From positions 38,607,373 through 38,671,372 of the forward strand of contig OZ025260.1 of the NCBI GenBank assembly GCA_964019135.1: a DNA stretch of 64,000 nt, written 5' to 3'. The DNA comes from Arenicola marina. Its lineage: Eukaryota > Annelida > Polychaeta > Arenicolidae. The position numbers were made by a program, and so were the translations under genes. Position 1 is the first letter of the stretch, and each line of letters starts with the position of its first letter. This document shows, piece by piece, positions 1 to 13,060 of the stretch. The notes under the pieces were generated by a model, which searched no databases, was not told where the DNA came from, and saw only the letters and a list, made by a program, of their open reading frames with translations.

Positions 1-1495
1 GTGGGTCTGTCCACTAACGTCACCCGTCCTCCTGACACAGGCCGTGGGTCTGTCCCCTAACGTCACCCGTCGTCCTGACACAGGCCGTGGGTCTGTCCCC
101 TAACGTCACCCGTCGTCCTGACACAGGCCGTGGGTCTGTCCGCTAACGTCACCCGTCGTCCTGACACAGGCCGTGGGTCTGTCCCCTAACGTCACCCGCC
201 GTGCTGACACAGGCCGTGGGTCTGTCCCCTAACGTCACCCGTCGTCCTGACACAGGCCGTGGGTCTGTCCCCTAACGTCACCCGTCGTCCTGACACAGGC
301 CGTGGGTCTGTCCACTAACGTCACCCGTCCTCCTGACACAGGCCGTGGGTCTGTCCCCTAACGTCAGCCGTCGTCCTGACACAGGCCGTGGGTCCGTCCC
401 CTAACGTCACCCGTCGTCCTGACACAGGCCGTGGGTCTGTCCACTAACGTCACCCGCCGTCCTGACCGGCACAGGCCGTGGGTCTGTCCCCTAACGTCAT
501 CCGCCGTCCTGACACAGGCCGTGGGTCTGTCCACTAACGTCACCCGCTGTCCTGACCGGCACAGGCCGTGGGTCTGTCCCCTAACGTCACCCGCCGTGCT
601 GACACAGGCCGTGGGTCTGTCCGTTAGCGCCACCCGCTGTCCTGACACAGGCCGTGGGTCTGTCCGTTAGCGCCACCCGATGTCCTGACACAGGCCATGG
701 GTCTGTCCACTAACGTCACCCGCCGTCCTGACACAGGCCGTTGGTCTGTCCACTAACGTCACCCGCCGTCCTGACCGGCACAGGCCGTGGGTCTGTCCCC
801 TAACGTCACCCGCCGTGCTGACACAGGCCGTGGGTCTGTCCGTTAGCGCCACCCGCTGTCCTGACACAGGCCGTGGGTCTGTCCATTAGCGCCACCCGAT
901 GTCCTGACACAGGCCATGGGTCTGTCCACTAACGTCACCCGCCGTCCTGACACAGGCCGTGGGTCTGTCCACTAACGTCATCCGCCGTCCTGACCGGCAC
1001 AGGCCGTGGGTCTGTCCCCTAACGTCACCCGCCGTCCTGACACAGGCCGTGGGTCTGTCCACTAACGTCACCCGCCGTCCTGACCGGCACAGGCCGTGGG
1101 TCTGTCCCCTAACGTCACCCGCCGTGCTGACACAGGCCGTGGGTCTGTCCGCGAACGTCACCCGGGCGCCGTCCTGACACAGACCGTGGCCCGGGTCTGT
1201 CCGTTAGCGCCACCCGCTGTCCTGACACAGGCCATGGGTCTGTCCACTAACGTCACCCGCCGTCCTGACACAGGCCGTGGGTCTGTCCACTTACGTCACC
1301 CGTCGTCCTGACACAGGCCATGGGTCTGTCCCCAAACGTCACCCGGGCGTCGTCCTGACACAGACCGTGGGTCTGTCCGCGAACGTCACCCGGGCGCCGT
1401 CCTGACACAGACCGTGGCCCGGGTCTGTCCGTTAGCGCCACCCGCTGTCCTGACACAGGCCATGGGTCTGTCCACTTACGTCACCCGCCGTCCTG
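1..1495. repeat. 43-bp minisatellite, about 34 copies
   Basis: Head-to-tail repeats of a 43-bp unit that begins GTGGGTCTGTCC, has ACGTCACCCG in the middle and ends CTGACACAGGCC. Copies differ by scattered substitutions, and a subset carries a 4-bp insertion (GACCGGCACAGG). The array may extend left of the window. The same family recurs at 19,858-20,890, directly upstream of the second IDS copy, so it marks the left edge of each tandem unit. The unit has no spacers, which rules out CRISPR. Short open frames through it are by-products of a unit length not divisible by 3. Confidence 0.97.
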
Positions 1496-2592
1496 TGTCG
1501 AGCCCAGGTCACGTATGATCAAGAAGACATGATAGCCGTAAGCGTTGCTCGCTCACTGCATCTTATTTCGGCGTTTGGTTTGGTCAAAGACCGGTCATGT
1601 GACATCTCATGTGGCCAACCCAAACCAAACAACAAACCTCGTGATCTGTGATAAACAATCATGAAGCGGCTGATTGCCTTAAGTAATAAATACCATTTGT
1701 TCAATTCTAATTAAAAAATAAAGCTATTGCATGAGATGATCTGTCGTGTCGTCAGGTTCACACACGCTCATATAGGTTGACCTGTTGACAGAACCTCCAT
1801 CGCTCCGAAACGTTTTTACATTAGACAAAGTTAGGCCTACATGTCTAAATAATTATAAGCAGTTTAACTTTATTTATAGTCTTTAACACTGCCACTCTAG
1901 CCATGAATCCATGGCTGTTTCAGCTCACACACAGCCTAGGGTTCTGGGCTACAGCCACTCATGACTGGGCACTGTTTAAATATACCTATGAAGCTTAATT
2001 AATAAATATTAACGTAAGAAACGTAATTTTTAGTAATAATAGCAAGCGCAAGCAAGTTCTTCAGGTAACATGCATGCATATTCAAAGTCCATTTCAAGCA
2101 TAGGCTTAGGACTTTCACGTAACAACCCTCATGAGATGTTTTTGGATTTGGAGTAAATATCAGCTGTACATAAATATATTGAAGTAAAGAGAGGTCGAAG
2201 CCTATTATGTCATATCTTTAATAATTGAATCAGCTGCCCCACAAAATTAACAAATAAATTATGCAATGTTAACAATGGATGTATGTCATAGTGAGTAGTT
2301 GTGTCGTCAAAATGTTATAAACATGAAGTCACAATGAAAGTTCCTAAGCAAACAAACGAAATGATACAAGTACGTGCATGGTATACATCATCCCATCAAA
2401 GATATTCTTTATGGCAAGCCGCATTTTTTAAGTAGCACCGGCCTATCCATATTAGTAATGGTGGTTTTGTTAAGTTGTTTATATACTTTAGCGGTCCTAT
2501 CAATAGATCTGAGCACAGCTCTAGAACTGGTTACTGCCCTTAATTTGTTAACAGTTAAGGCTTAGCCTTAGGCTTAAGCTTACTATACAGTA
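1496..2592. other. 5' flank of IDS unit A, no exon recognised
   Basis: Non-coding sequence that aligns with 21,336-22,790 upstream of IDS copy B; both start with a shared TCGAGCCCAGGTCACGT. It lacks two insertions found in B and keeps what look like their empty sites: GTCTAAA near 1,843 and TTAA at 2548-2551. A small open frame starting ATG at 2458 has a hydrophobic start, but no donor in it fits the phase of IDS exon 2, so I do not call it exon 1. No promoter motif is clear. Confidence 0.6.
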
Positions 2593-3110
2593 TAGTTCTG
2601 ATGTCAAAAACCACCACCAAGGTGAAGGTTTTGAATAGCGCAACATTTCTCAATATAGAGTCCGAAAGCTTCTGGCGCAAAGAGTCTTTAACTAATGTTT
2701 AAAATATTTACCATTTTGCAATCTACAAACTTTATTCTTACTCCCGGCACCTTCTCTGAGGTCGAACACCAGCAAAATGTGGGGGGGGCCTCCATGGTGT
2801 AGTGGTTAGCGCACTAGACAGCAGATCAATAGGTCCTGGGTTCGAATCCGGGCTCAGGCACCTAATCTGGGGCATGTTTCATTCCTTCATCCTTCATCGT
2901 CTCGGGAGGTTCCTTGGCCCAATTAGGCTGTATGTGCACAAAAGTGGCCTAAAACACCAACATTCCATTCCAGCAAATGTACACTAATATGTGAAACATA
3001 AGCCATTAATGAGTTCAGTTTATGTACGCTGCCATGCTTGTTTCTATATATTGAAAAGTGTTGTGTTATTCAAAACCTTCACCTGGGTGGGGGTTTTGAT
3101 GTCAGAGCTA
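2593..3110. mobile_element. Inverted-repeat element (unit A copy) in the IDS upstream region
   Basis: Two arms of about 50 bp are inverted relative to each other. The left arm (2593-2645) reads through CCACCAAGGTGAAGG and the right arm (3058-3110) through CCTTCACCTGGGTGG, with matching AGCTCTGA/TCTGATGTC outer ends. The equivalent element in unit B is at 22,792-23,101. It predates the tandem duplication because both units hold it at the same place. No transposase frame is visible, so a MITE or fold-back remnant is inferred. A SINE is nested in this copy. Confidence 0.5.
2786..2981 (+). mobile_element. tRNA-derived SINE (full head and tail)
   Basis: A pol III type 2 promoter is visible: A box TGGTGTAGTGG at 2795-2805 and B box GGTTCGAATCC at 2839-2849, in a tRNA-like head. 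The tail contains GGTTCCTTGGCCCAATT and GGCCTAAAACACCAA. Similar tails occur at 44,460-44,520 and 50,113-50,215, so this is a repeated family. The near-identical flanks CCAGCAAAATGT (2769-2780) and CCAGCAAATGT (2971-2981) look like target-site duplications. The tRNA-like part does not fold into a complete tRNA and is followed by a body, so it is not a tRNA gene. Confidence 0.75.
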
Positions 3111-4800
3111 TGTAGTTCTGTGACTGGTTACATATTGGAGGGAACTGTGTTTCACCTATGGAAGAAATTACACAGTAGCCTGGCTGAAAGTTCAGATATT
3201 ACAGTGTTGACACTTAATTGCTCTCAGTCATACAAACAAGTGTCAAGATTGTACCATCTGAACCCTCGGCTAACTGCACTGTAATTAATAATACACCCCC
3301 CCCCTCTTCCTCCCTTTACTTGATTTAATGATTTACTGTGCCTGTGTTTAGATGTTAATGTTGAGGACTGTTCTTTAAGAGAACAATAATGAAATAACTC
3401 CTCTGAATCTTTAAATATAAGTCTTACAGAAAGTTAATAATACATTTTTATCATGTCAAATATTGACACCTTCACCTCAGTAGATCTTTACCATGCAGCC
3501 ATGTTCTCAATGAAGAAATCTATGGCTTTAGAGAACCTTCCAGGTTACGTTCCCAAATACAGAAAGTAAAACTAGTAAAGACAAATGGTAATATTTGTTT
3601 AAGAAGTAGAACAGCAATAGGAAAAAAGATTAAGTGTAAAGATGCGCATTTCTGCAAAAGTTTATTTATCAGCAAAAATTATCATACCCATATGTTAGTA
3701 TGCAATGTAGTTAAATATATGTACAGCCATTTATATTTCATTAATTAGCATTGATGATTATGCCTCATGGTCCTTGGTTTACAGTTGGCCTCTGTAGCTG
3801 CAAGGATGCACAGAAGTCCAATGTTCTATTCCTTGTGATTGATGACCTACGAACCGCTTTGGGTTGTTATGGAGATCATACTGTTGTCAGTCCCAATATC
3901 GACCAACTGGCATCTAGAGCTGTTAAGTTCAAGAATGCCTATGTACAGGTATGGCCTATGGGTACTCCCAGTTATTCACATCCACAACTTACAAGTTTAT
4001 GATTTTTTTTTTTATTCTTGCCTTACATACATAAGTAACGGTAAGTTTATATAAAATATCAGGAATTAACAAAAGTATTTTACAATGGTAGTGCAAGATA
4101 TCTTAAACAATGCTCATCATGCAATTTCTTTACTGATTCAGCCCAAAGTGCATAATTGATATTTATAATGTAATATTTCAGAAAGTGGATATTTGACACA
4201 GCCGACAAAATAGCGGGTTTCGATATTTTACTCTATGCCCGGGGCATTGAACTAACATGCCGGGAAATTGCATGGGTAAAAAAGCGGTCCATGACAGCAA
4301 TATGGTGACGTCATGAACAAAAGTCAATCAGCGGTGAGAGCTGGTACAAATATCCATTGCCAATATATAGTTATATGCGATATATTCACCCAAGTATTTG
4401 GGTTCATACTATTTATTTCTTTGTTTTCGTAATATATGTGAATTGACGGTCTATAGCATCTGTGATCAAATGAAGTAACAATGATCTTCCTTTGCAGCAA
4501 GCTGTTTGTGGACCCAGCCGAACATCCTTCCTGACGAGTCGTCGGCCAGACACCACGCGCCTCTATGACTTCGGATCTTACTGGAGAAAGGCAGCGGGGA
4601 AATAATACCACCTTGCCCCAGTTCTTTAAGGAAAGCGGCTACTTCACTCAGTCAGTTGGCAAGGTTTTTCATCCAGGTAATTTATTATTCAGCCACAGAC
4701 CACTGAAGACGTCCATCAAACGGTTTGGAGACCCCATGCCCCCCCCCCCCCCCCACACCTGGGTCATGTCCTAGCACGTAGCGCGCTGGGTTGTTGAGCT

Positions 4801-7800
4801 CGAGAGAGGTGCTATGCTGAGCCAGTCCATGCGGTGTGTGCGTGGTGAGAGGGGCTATGCTGAGCCAGTCCACGCGGTGTGTGCGTGGTGAGAGGTGCTA
4901 TGCTGAGCCAGTCCATGCGGTGTGTGCGTGGTGAGAGGTGCTATGCTGAGCCAGTCCACGCGGTGTGTGCATGGTGAGAGGTTCTATGCTGAGCCAGTCC
5001 ACGCGGTGTGTGCATGGTGAGAGGTGCTATGCTGAGCCAGTCCATGCGGTGTGTGCGTGGTGAGAGGTGCTATGCTGAGCCAGTCCACGCGGTGTGTGCG
5101 GGGTGAGAGGTGCTATGCTGAGCCAGTCCACGCGGTGTGTGCGTGGTGAGAGGGGCTATGCTGAGCCAGTCCATGCGGTGTGTGCGGGGTGAGAGGTGCT
5201 ATGCTGAGCCAGTCCACGCGGTGTGTGCGGGGTGAGAGGTGCTATGCTGAGCCAGTCCATGCGGTGTGTGCGTGGTGAGAGGGGCTATGCTGAGCCAGTC
5301 CATGCGGTGTGTGCGTGGTGAGAGGTTCTATGCGGAGCCAGTCCACGCGGTGTGTGCGTGGTGAGAGGTGCTATGCTGAGCCAGTCCACGCGGTGTGTGC
5401 GGGGTGAGAGGTGCTATGCTGAGCCAGTCCATGCGGTGTGTGCATGGTGAGAGGTGCTATGCGGAGCCAGTCCACGCGGTGTGTGCGTGGTGAGAGGTTC
5501 TATGCGGAGCCAGTCCACGCGGTGTGTGCGTGGTGAGAGGTGCTATGCTGAGCCAGTCCACGCGGTGTGTGCGTGGTGAGAGGTGCTATGCTGAGCCAGT
5601 CCATGCGGTGTGTGCATGGTGAGAGGTGCTATGCGGAGCCAGTCCACGCGGTGTGTGCGTGGTGAGAGGTTCTATGCGGAGCCAGTCCACGCGGTGTGTG
5701 CGTGGTGAGAGGTGCTATGCTGAGCCAGTCCATGCGGTGTGTGCATGGTGAGAGGTGCTATGCTGAGCCAGTCCACGCGGTGTGTGCGTGGTGAGAGGTG
5801 CTATGCTGAGCCAGTCCACGCGGTGTGTGCGGGGTGAGAGGTGCTATGCTGAGCCAGTCCATGCGGTGTGTGCATGGTGAGAGGTGCTATGCTGAGCCAG
5901 TCCATGCGGTGTGTGCGTGGTGAGAGGTGCTATGCGGAGCCAGTCCACGCGGTGTGTGCATGGTGAGAGGTGCTATGCTGAGCCAGTCCACGCGGTGTGT
6001 GCGGGGTGAGAGGTGCTATGCTGAGCCAGTCCATGCGGTGTGTGCATGGTGAGAGGTGCTATGCTGAGCCAGTCCACGCGGTGTGTGCGTGGTGAGAGGT
6101 GCTATGCTGAGCCAGTCCACGCGGTGTGTGCGGGGTGAGAGGTGCTATGCGGAGCCAGTCCACGCGGTGTGTGCGTGGTGAGAGGTGCTATGCTGAGCCA
6201 GTCCATGCGGTGTGTGCATGGTGAGAGGTGCTATGCTGAGCCAGTCCACGCGGTGTGTGCATGGTGAGAGGTGCTATGCGGAGCCAGTCCACGCGGTGTG
6301 TGCGTGGTGAGAGGTGCTATGCTGAGCCAGTCCATGCGGTGTGTGCATGGTGAGAGGTGCTATGCTGAGCCAGTCCACGCGGTGTGTGCGGGGTGAGAGG
6401 TGCTATGCTGAGCCAGTCCACGCGGTGTGTGCATGGTGAGAGGTGCTATGCGGAGCCAGTCCACGCGGTGTGTGCGTGGTGAGAGGTGCTATGCTGAGCC
6501 AGTCCACGCGGTGTGTGCGGGGTGAGAGGTGCTATGCTGAGCCAGTCCATGCGGTGTGTGCGTGGTGAGAGGTGCTATGCTGAGCCAGTCCACGCGGTGT
6601 ATGCGTGGTGAGAGGTGCTATGCTGAGCCAGTCCATGCGGTGTGTGCATGGTGAGAGGTGCTATGCTGAGCCAGTCCATGCGGTGTGTGCGTGGTGAGAG
6701 GTGCTATGCTGAGCCAGTCCACGCGGTGTATGCGTGGTGAGAGGTGCTATGCTGAGCCAGTCCATGCGGTGTGTGCATGGTGAGAGGTTCTATGAGGAGC
6801 CAGTCCAATATGGTGTGTGCATGGTGAGAGGTTCTATGCTGAGCCAGTCCATGCGGTGTGTGCGTGGTGAGAGGTGCTATGCTGAGCCAGTCCATGCGGT
6901 GTGTGCGTGGTGAGAGGTGCTATGCGGAGCCAGTCCATGCGGTGTGTGCGTGGTGAGAGGTGCTATGCTGAGCCAGTCCATGCGGTGTGTGCATGGTGAG
7001 AGGTGCTATGCTGAGCCAGTCCATGCGGTGTGTGCGTGGTGAGAGGTGCTATGCTGAGCCAGTCCATGCGGTGTGTGCATGGTGAGAGGTGCTATGCTGA
7101 GCCAGTCCACGCGGTGTATGCGTGGTGAGAGGTGCTATGCTGAGCCAGTCCACGCGGTGTGTGCATGGAGAGAGGTTCTATGCGGAGCCAGTCCACGCGG
7201 TGTGTGCGTGGTGAGAGGTGCTATGCTGAGCCAGTCCATGCGGTGTGTGCATGGTGAGAGGTGCTATGCTGAGCCAGTCCACGCGGTGTGTGCGTGGTGA
7301 GAGGTTCTATGCTGAGCCAGTCAATGCGGTGTGTGCGTGGTGAGAGGTGCTATGCTGAGCCAGTCCACGCGGTGTGTGCGTGGTGAGAGGTTCTATGCTG
7401 AGCCAGTCCACGCGGTGTATGCGTGATGAGAGGTTCTATGCTGAGCCAGTCCATGCGGTGTGTGCGTGGTGAGAGGTGCTATGCTGAGCCAGTCCACGCG
7501 GTGTGTGCGTGGTGAGAGGTTCTATGCTGAGCCAGTCCACGCGGTGTGTGCGTGGTGAGAGGTGCTATGCTGAGCCAGTCCATGCGGTGTATGCATGGTG
7601 AGAGGTGCTATGCTGAGCCAGTCCATGCGGTGTGTGCATGGTGAGAGGTTCTATGCGGAGCCAGTCCACGCGGTGTGTGCGTGGTGAGAGGTGCTATGCT
7701 GAGCCAGTCCATGCGGTGTGTGCGTGGTGAGAGGTGCTATGCGGAGCCAGTCCATGCGGTGTGTGCGTGGTGAGAGGTGCTATGCTGAGCCAGTCCATGC

Positions 7801-10800
7801 GGTGTGTGCATGGTGAGAGGTGCTATGCTGAGCCAGTCCATGCGGTGTGTGCATGGTGAGAGGTGCTATGCTGAGCCAGTCCATGCGGTGTGTGCATGGT
7901 GAGAGGTGCTATGCTGAGCCAGTCCACGCGGTGTGTGCGTGGTGAGAGGTGCTATGCTGAGCCAGTCCATGCGGTGTGTGCGTGGTGAGAGGTGCTATGC
8001 GGAGCCAGTCCATGCGGTGTGTGCGTGGTGAGAGGTGCTATGCTGAGCCAGTCCATGCGGTGTGTGCATGGTGAGAGGTGCTATGCTGAGCCAGTCCATG
8101 CGGTGTATGCATGGTGAGAGGTGCTATGCTGAGCCAGTCCATGCGGTGTGTGCATGGTGAGAGGTGCTATGCTGAGCCAGTCCATGCGGTGTGTGCGGGG
8201 TGAGAGGTGCTATGCTGAGCCAGTCCATGCGGTGTGTGCATGGTGAGAGGTGCTATGCTGAGCCAGTCCACGCGGTGTATGCGTGGTGAGAGGTGCTATG
8301 CTGAGCCAGTCCATGCGGTGTGTGCGGGGTGAGAGGTGCTATGCTGAGCCAGTCCATGCGGTGTGTGCATGGTGAGAGGTTCTATGCGGAGCCAGTCCAC
8401 GCGGTGTGTGCGTGGTGAAAGGTGCTATGCTGAGCCAGTCCATGCGGTGTGTGCGTGGTGAGAGGTGCTATGCGGAGCCAGTCCATGCGGTGTGTGCGTG
8501 GTGAGAGGTGCTATGCTGAGCCAGTCCATGCGGTGTGTGCATGGTGAGAGGTGCTATGCTGAGCCAGTCCATGCGGTGTGTGCGTGGTGAGAGGTGCTAT
8601 GCTGAGCCAGTCCATGCGGTGTGTGCATGGTGAGAGGTGCTATGCTGAGCCAGTCCACGCGGTGTATGCGTGGTGAGAGGTGCTATGCTGAGCCAGTCCA
8701 TGCGGTGTGTGCATGGTGAGAGGTTCTATGCGGAGCCAGTCCATGCGGTGTGTGCGTGGTGAGAGGTGCTATGCTGAGCCAGTCCATGCGGTGTGTGCGT
8801 GGTGAGAGGTGCTATGCTGAGCCAGTCCATGCGGTGTGTGCATGGTGAGAGGTTCTATGCGGAGCCAGTCCATGCGGTGTGTGCGTGGTGAGAGGGGCTA
8901 TGCTGAGCCAGTCCATGCGGTGTGTGCGTGGTGAGAGGTGCTATGCTGAGCCAGTCCATGCGGTGTGTGCGTGGTGAGAGGTGCTATGCGGAGCCAGTCC
9001 ATGCGGTGTGTGCGTGGTGAGAGGGGCTATGCTGAGCCAGTCCACGCGGTGTGTGCGTGGTGAGAGGGGCTATGCTGAGCCAGTCCATGCGGTGTGTGCA
9101 TGGTGAGAGGTGCTATGCTGAGCCAGTCCACGCGGTGTGTGCGTGGTGAGAGGTGCTATGCTGAGCCAGTCCACGCGGTGTGTGCGTGGTGAGAGGTGCT
9201 ATGCTGAGCCAGTCCACGCGGTGTGTGCATGGTGAGAGGTGCTATGCTGAGCCAGTCCACGCGGTGCGTCCATGTCGAGAGAGGTGCTATGCGGAGCCAG
9301 TCCACGCGGTGTGTGCATGGTGAGAGGTGCTATGCTGAGCCAGTCCACGCGGTGTGTGCGTGGTGAGAGGTGCTATGCGGAGCCAGTCCATGCGGTGTGT
9401 GCGTGGTGAGAGGGGCTATGCTGAGCCAGTCCACGCGGTGTGTGCGTGGTGAGAGGGGCTATGCTGAGCCAGTCCATGCGGTGTGTGCATGGTGAGAGGT
9501 GCTATGCTGAGCCAGTCCACGCGGTGTGTGCGTGGTGAGAGGTGCTATGCTGAGCCAGTCCACGCGGTGTGTGCGTGGTGAGAGGTGCTATGCTGAGCCA
9601 GTCCACGCGGTGTGTGCATGGTGAGAGGTGCTATGCTGAGCCAGTCCACGCGGTGCGTCCATGTCGAGAGAGGTGCTATGCGGAGCCAGTCCACGCGGTG
9701 TGTGCGTGGTGAGAGGTGCTATGCTGAGCCAGTCCATGCGGTGTGTGCATGGTGAGAGGTGCTATGCTGAGCCAGTCCACGCGGTGTGTGCGTGGTGAGA
9801 GGTGCTATGCGGAGCCAGTCCACGCGGTGTGTGCATGGTGAGAGGTGCTATGCTGAGCCAGTCCACGCGGTGTGTGCGTGGTGAGAGGTGCTATGCTGAG
9901 CCAGTCCACGCGGTGTGTGCATGGTGAGAGGTTCTATGCTGAGCCAGTCCATGCGGTGTGTGCGTGGTGAGAGGTGCTATGCTGAGCCAGTCCATGCGGT
10001 GTGTGCATGGTGAGAGGTGCTATGCTGAGCCAGTCCACGCGGTGTGTGCGTGGTGAGAGGTGCTATGCGGAGCCAGTCCACGCGGTGTGTGCATGGTGAG
10101 AGGTGCTATGCTGAGCCAGTCCACGCGGTGTGTGCGTGGTGAGAGGTGCTATGCTGAGCCAGTCCACGCGGTGTGTGCGTGGTGAGAGGTGCTATGCTGA
10201 GCCAGTCCATGCGGTGTGTGCATGTTGAGAGGTGGTATGCTGAGCCAGTCCACGCGGTGTATGCGTGGTGAGAGGTGCTATGCTGAGCCAGTCCATGCGG
10301 TGTGTGCATGGTGAGAGGTGCTATGCTGAGCCAGTCCATGCGGTGTGTGCATGGTGAGAGGTGCTATGCTGAGCCAGTCGACGCGGTGTGTGCGTGGTGA
10401 GAGGTGCTATGCTGAGCCAGTCCATGCGGTGTGTGCATGGTGAGAGGTGCTATGCTGAGCCAGTCCACGCGGTGCGTCCATGTCGAGAGAGGTGCTATGC
10501 GGAGCCAGTCCACGCGGTGTGTGCGTGGTGAGAGGTGCTATGCTGAGCCAGTCCATGCGGTGTGTGCGTGGTGAGAGGTGCTATGCGGAGCCAGTCCACG
10601 CGGTGTGTGCGTGGTGAGAGGTGCTATGCTGAGCCAGTCCATGCGGTGTGTGCATGGTGAGAGGTGCTATGCTGAGCCAGTCCACGCGGTGCGTCCATGT
10701 CGAGAGAGGTGCTATGCTGAGCCAGTCCATGCGGTGTGTGCGTGGTGAGAGGTGCTATGCTGAGCCAGTCGACGCGGTGTGTGCGTGGTGAGAGGTGCTA

Positions 10801-12384
10801 TGCTGAGCCAGTTCATGCGGTGTGTGCGTATGAGAGGGGCTATGCTGAGCCAGTCCACGCGGTTTGTGCGTGGTGAGAGGTGCTATGCTGAGCCAGTCCA
10901 CGCGGTGTGTGCGTGGTGAGAGGTGCTATGCTGAGCCAGTCTATGCGGTGTATGCATGGTGAGAGGTGCTATGCTGAGCCAGTCCATGCGGTGTGTGCGT
11001 GGTGAGAGGGGCTATGCTGAGCCAGTCCATGCGGTGTGTGCGTGGTGAGAGGTGCTATGCTGAGCCAGTCCATGCGGTGTATGCATGGTGAGAGGTGCTA
11101 TGCTGAGCCAGTCCATGCGGTGTGTGCGTGGTGAGAGGGGCTATGCTGAGCCAGTCCACGCGGTGTGTGCATGGAGAGAGAGGTGCTATGCGGAGCCAGT
11201 CCACGCGGTGTGTGCGTGGTGAGAGGTGCTATGCTGAGCCAGTCCATGCGGTGTATGCATGGTGAGAGGTGCTATGCTGAGCCAGTCCACGCGGTGTGTG
11301 CATGGAGAGAGAGGTGCTATGCTGAGCCAGTCCACGCGGTGTGTGCGTGGTGAGAGGTGCTATGCTGAGCCAGTCCACGCGGTGTGTGCGTGGTGAGAGG
11401 TGCTATGCTGAGCCAGTCCACGCGGTGTGTGCGGGGTGAGAGGTGCTATGCTGAGCCAGTCCACGCGGTGTGTGCGTGGTGAGAGGTGCTATGCTGAGCC
11501 AGTCCACGCGGTGTGTGCGTGGTGAGAGGTGCTATGCTGAGCCAGTCCACGCGGTGTGTGCGGGGTGAGAGGTGCTATGCTGAGCCAGTCCACGCGGTGT
11601 GTGCGTGGTGAGAGGTGCTATGCTGAGCCAGTCCACGCGGTGTGTGCGTGGTGAGAGGTGCTATGCTGAGCCAGTCCACGCGGTGTGTGCGGGGTGAGAG
11701 GTGCTATGCTGAGCCAGTCCACGCGGTGTGTGCGTGGTGAGAGGTGCTATGCTGAGCCAGTCCACGCGGTGTGTGCGTGGTGAGAGGTGCTATGCTGAGC
11801 CAGTCCACGCGGTGTGTGCATGGAGAGAGAGGTGCTATGCGGAGCCAGTCCATGCGGTGTATGCATGGTGAGAGGTGCTATGCGGAGCCAGTCCATGCGG
11901 TGTATGCATGGTGAGAGGGGCTATGCTGAGCCAGTCCATGCGGTGTGTGCGTGGTGAGAGGTGCTATGCTGAGCCAGTCCATGCGGTGTATGCATGGTGA
12001 GAGGTGCTATGCTGAGCCAGTCCATGCGGTGTGTGCGTGGTGAGAGGGGCTATGCTGAGCCAGTCCACGCGGTGTGTGCATGGAGAGAGAGGTGCTATGC
12101 TGAGCCAGTCCACGCGGTGTGTGCGTGGTGAGAGGTGCTATGCTGAGCCAGTCCACGCGGTGTGTGCGTGGTGAGAGGTGCTATGCTGAGCCAGTCCACG
12201 CGGTGTGTGCGTGGTGAGAGGTGCTATGCTGAGCCAGTCCACGCGGTGTGTGCGGGGTGAGAGGTGCTATGCTGAGCCAGTCCACGCGGTGTGTGCGTGG
12301 TGAGAGGTGCTATGCTGAGCCAGTCCACGCGGTACGTGCATGGTGAGAGGTGCTATGCTGAGCCAGTCCACGCGGTACGTGCAT
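4801..12384. repeat. 43-bp intronic minisatellite, about 176 copies, in IDS copy A
   Basis: Tandem 43-bp unit with core GTGCTATGCTGAGCCAGTCC followed by a CGCGGTGTGTGCGTGGTGAGAG-type half. Units vary mainly at A/C (CCATGCGG or CCACGCGG), GCATGG/GCGTGG/GCGGGG and CTGAG/CGGAG. Higher-order structure is visible. A 388-bp block repeats around 8,990-9,690, marked by a GCGTCCATGTCGAGAG variant. A three-unit (129-bp) pattern repeats at 11,340-11,760. The array starts about 125 bp after the donor of the catalytic exon and ends at a SINE-like B box. It inflates this intron to about 8 kb. Confidence 0.97.
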
Positions 12385-12743
12385 GCTTCGAGCCCCATCT
12401 GTGCAAGTGCGGTGGAAGATCGCAAAGAGTAGGGTGTAACCTGAACACTATGACCGTGTTTATTGACGCTTCCCATTGGCGCGATAGAGTAACCACTGAA
12501 ATAGATTTATAATGCAGGTTATTCAAGCAATGTGTTGCTTGAATAAATAGATTATGCTTCCCTCCTTTGTTACACTGAGACAAATAAATACGGTTTGTAC
12601 GCATCTTCCCTTTGGCTAAGTGTGACGTTGTACGTCACTTTTGACTAGTTTGGACAAAAGTCGTTTTGGTTGGCCTTTGCCTTAATGATAGTCCGAAACT
12701 GAGAATACATATATTTGTTGTAGTCCATTTGCCCCGACTTCAG
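12385..12743. other. SINE-like body at the end of the minisatellite, then intron to the next exon
   Basis: Directly after the last repeat comes TTCGAGCCCC (B-box-like), then CGCAAAGAGTAGGG and CCCATTGGCGCGATA. The same landmarks occur in the same order in the SINE at 32,466-32,790 and after the array in copy B (31,064-31,215). The remaining intron sequence up to the acceptor at 12,742-12,743 shows no other feature. Confidence 0.55.
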
Positions 12744-12999
12744 GCATAAGTTGTGGCCATAATGATGACTTCCCGTACAGCTGGTCCAGAGAGGCTTACC
12801 ACCCACCAACTCAGAATATAAGAAGGCTAAGGTACTAATGTGCAAGCTTTCTTTCCTTGATGCGCAAAGAGCATTTGTTTATTATTCTGACTTCACTCTT
12901 CAGTATTGAACCATCTATGTTATGTCTTTTTGTCGTTTTTCTTATTATGACGAAAATTTTCAATTTTCGTCATATGTCAGTCGGTCGCGTTTGTTTGTT

Positions 13000-13003
<4 letters not shown>

Positions 13004-13040
<37 letters not shown>

Positions 13041-13060
13041 GTGTTTGTGTGTTTGTGTGT
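13004..13060. repeat. (GT)n microsatellite
   Basis: About 57 bp of near-pure GT dinucleotides, interrupted by single CG and TTTG changes. Confidence 0.95.

Noticed and set aside
364..1456. Short proteins of 60-95 residues on both strands
   Set aside because: Repeat artefacts of the 43-bp array. Similar artefacts occur at 4,685-12,476, 20,068-20,514 and 30,808-31,211.
1..1495. CRISPR-like regular repeats
   Set aside because: Units are contiguous with no unique spacers, and the DNA is eukaryotic. The same holds for the arrays at 4,801, 24,977 and 52,715.
2374..2565. Hydrophobic small frame as IDS exon 1 (signal peptide)
   Set aside because: The only reasonable donor (CTG|GT) is in phase 0, while IDS exon 2 needs phase 1. 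The second copy carries changes including a Trp and Glu in the hydrophobic part.
4591..4610. Sequencing error as the sole cause of the copy A frameshift
   Set aside because: Substitutions flank the indel and a second independent indel occurs in the next exon, so a simple homopolymer error is unlikely, though not excluded.
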